Source: Nitrospirota bacterium
Lineage (GTDB): Bacteria > Nitrospirota > Thermodesulfovibrionia > Thermodesulfovibrionales > SM23-35
NCBI GenBank assembly: GCA_018262395.1
Contig: JAGSYM010000180.1
Location: forward strand, 1 to 6,715
DNA length: 6,715 bases
Direction: 5' to 3'
Under the pieces are notes generated by a model, which was given only the letters and a program-made list of their open reading frames with translations, was not told where the DNA came from and searched no databases. Position numbers and translations under genes: made by a program. Shown piece by piece: positions 6,199 through 6,715 of this stretch; the stretch's first letter is position 1, and each line of letters opens with the position of its first letter.

Positions 6199-6715
6199 TG
6201 GCCGAATCGGTTGAACTTGAAGTTAAGGGACTTGATTTTCATTATGCTGGAGATATCCATGCTCTCAAAAAAATAAGTCTTACGGTTTATAAAAACACGG
6301 TAACCGCATTGATCGGCCCTTCAGGTTGTGGGAAGACAACTCTTTTGAGATGTTTCAACCGGATGCATGACCTCTATCCCAAAAACAGGTACGAAGGAGA
6401 GATAGTATTTCAGGGTGACAATATACTTTCTCCTGATACTGATCTGATCAAACTCAGAAGCCGCATAGGAATGGTCTTTCAAAAGCCCACCCCTTTCCCT
6501 ATGAGTATATTTGATAATATTGCCTACGGCCTTAAACTGCAGGGTATCAAGAAGACAGCGCCCCTGTCCGAAAAAGTGGAGAAGGCCCTGAAAGATGCGG
6601 CCCTGTGGGACGAGGTAAAGGACAAGCTTAATGCCAGCGCCTATGACCTTTCCGGCGGACAGCAGCAGAGGCTTGTTATTGCAAGGGCGCTGGCTGTGAA
6701 TCCTGACGTTCTGCT
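6198..6715 (+). CDS. pstB: Phosphate ABC transporter ATPase PstB (3' end beyond window)
   Basis: Cytoplasmic ATP-binding subunit that powers phosphate import. 172 full codons are present, about two thirds of the usual 250-260 residues. Walker [10 protein letters not shown] is at 40-48, the PstB-typical [10 protein letters not shown] follows at 52-61, the Q loop Q95 sits in [11 protein letters not shown], and the ABC signature LSGGQ is at 151-155 followed by QQRL. The sequence stops at PDVL, just as Walker B begins. The start is GTG 6198, chosen because GGAGGT (6185-6190) lies 7 nt upstream and the peptide begins at the expected family point; there is no ATG nearby in frame. The first base of the GTG is the last base of the pstA TAG, so translation is coupled. 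phoU commonly follows in such operons but cannot be seen here. Confidence 0.95.
   Translation, partial: MAESVELEVKGLDFHYAGDIHALKKISLTVYKNTVTALIGPSGCGKTTLLRCFNRMHDLYPKNRYEGEIVFQGDNILSPDTDLIKLRSRIGMVFQKPTPFPMSIFDNIAYGLKLQGIKKTAPLSEKVEKALKDAALWDEVKDKLNASAYDLSGGQQQRLVIARALAVNPDVL

Overview
The window is a phosphate-starvation (Pho) locus read entirely on the + strand. In order it holds: the tail of an unrelated upstream gene and its terminator, a PhoB/PhoP-type response regulator, a PhoR-type sensor kinase, a 0.7-kb region with a small unrecognised cysteine-rich gene, a broken pstS, then pstC, pstA and the first two thirds of pstB, which runs off the right edge. Moderate base composition, the PhoR with a large extracytoplasmic sensor domain, the style of the Pst proteins and the upstream tail (a 'HGICPEC' ending common in PAS-type signalling proteins) suggest a Gram-negative anaerobe-like lineage such as Nitrospirota or Desulfobacterota. 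This is an impression from protein style, not a phylogenetic placement.

Layout: 2-94 end of a signalling gene; 196-238 its probable intrinsic terminator; 347-1045 phoB and 1042-2775 phoR, joined by an ATGA overlap; 2776-3034 no recognisable feature; 3035-3090 a four-unit Pho-box array plus a -10; 3132-3422 a 96-residue protein with eight cysteines, its Shine-Dalgarno inside a hairpin; 3425-3479 a second four-unit Pho-box array plus a -10; 3504-4347 pstS, interrupted by a missing segment and a frame change; 4361-4395 a strong hairpin with a T-run; 4421-5362 pstC, 5359-6198 pstA and 6198-6715 pstB, tightly coupled by 4-nt and 1-nt overlaps.

How it works: PhoR and PhoB sense phosphate limitation. 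Phosphorylated PhoB should bind the two arrays of 7-mers repeating every 11 bp and switch on both the small Cys-rich gene and the Pst transporter. PstS would catch phosphate in the periplasm, PstC and PstA form the channel and PstB drives it with ATP. The hairpin after pstS probably lowers pstCAB output relative to pstS.

The two most notable points are the small gene with its own Pho-box array, which looks like an undescribed Pho-regulon member, and the pstS lesion, which removes the family's second phosphate-binding loop and is either a true loss or an assembly error. No phoU is visible; it may lie beyond the right edge.
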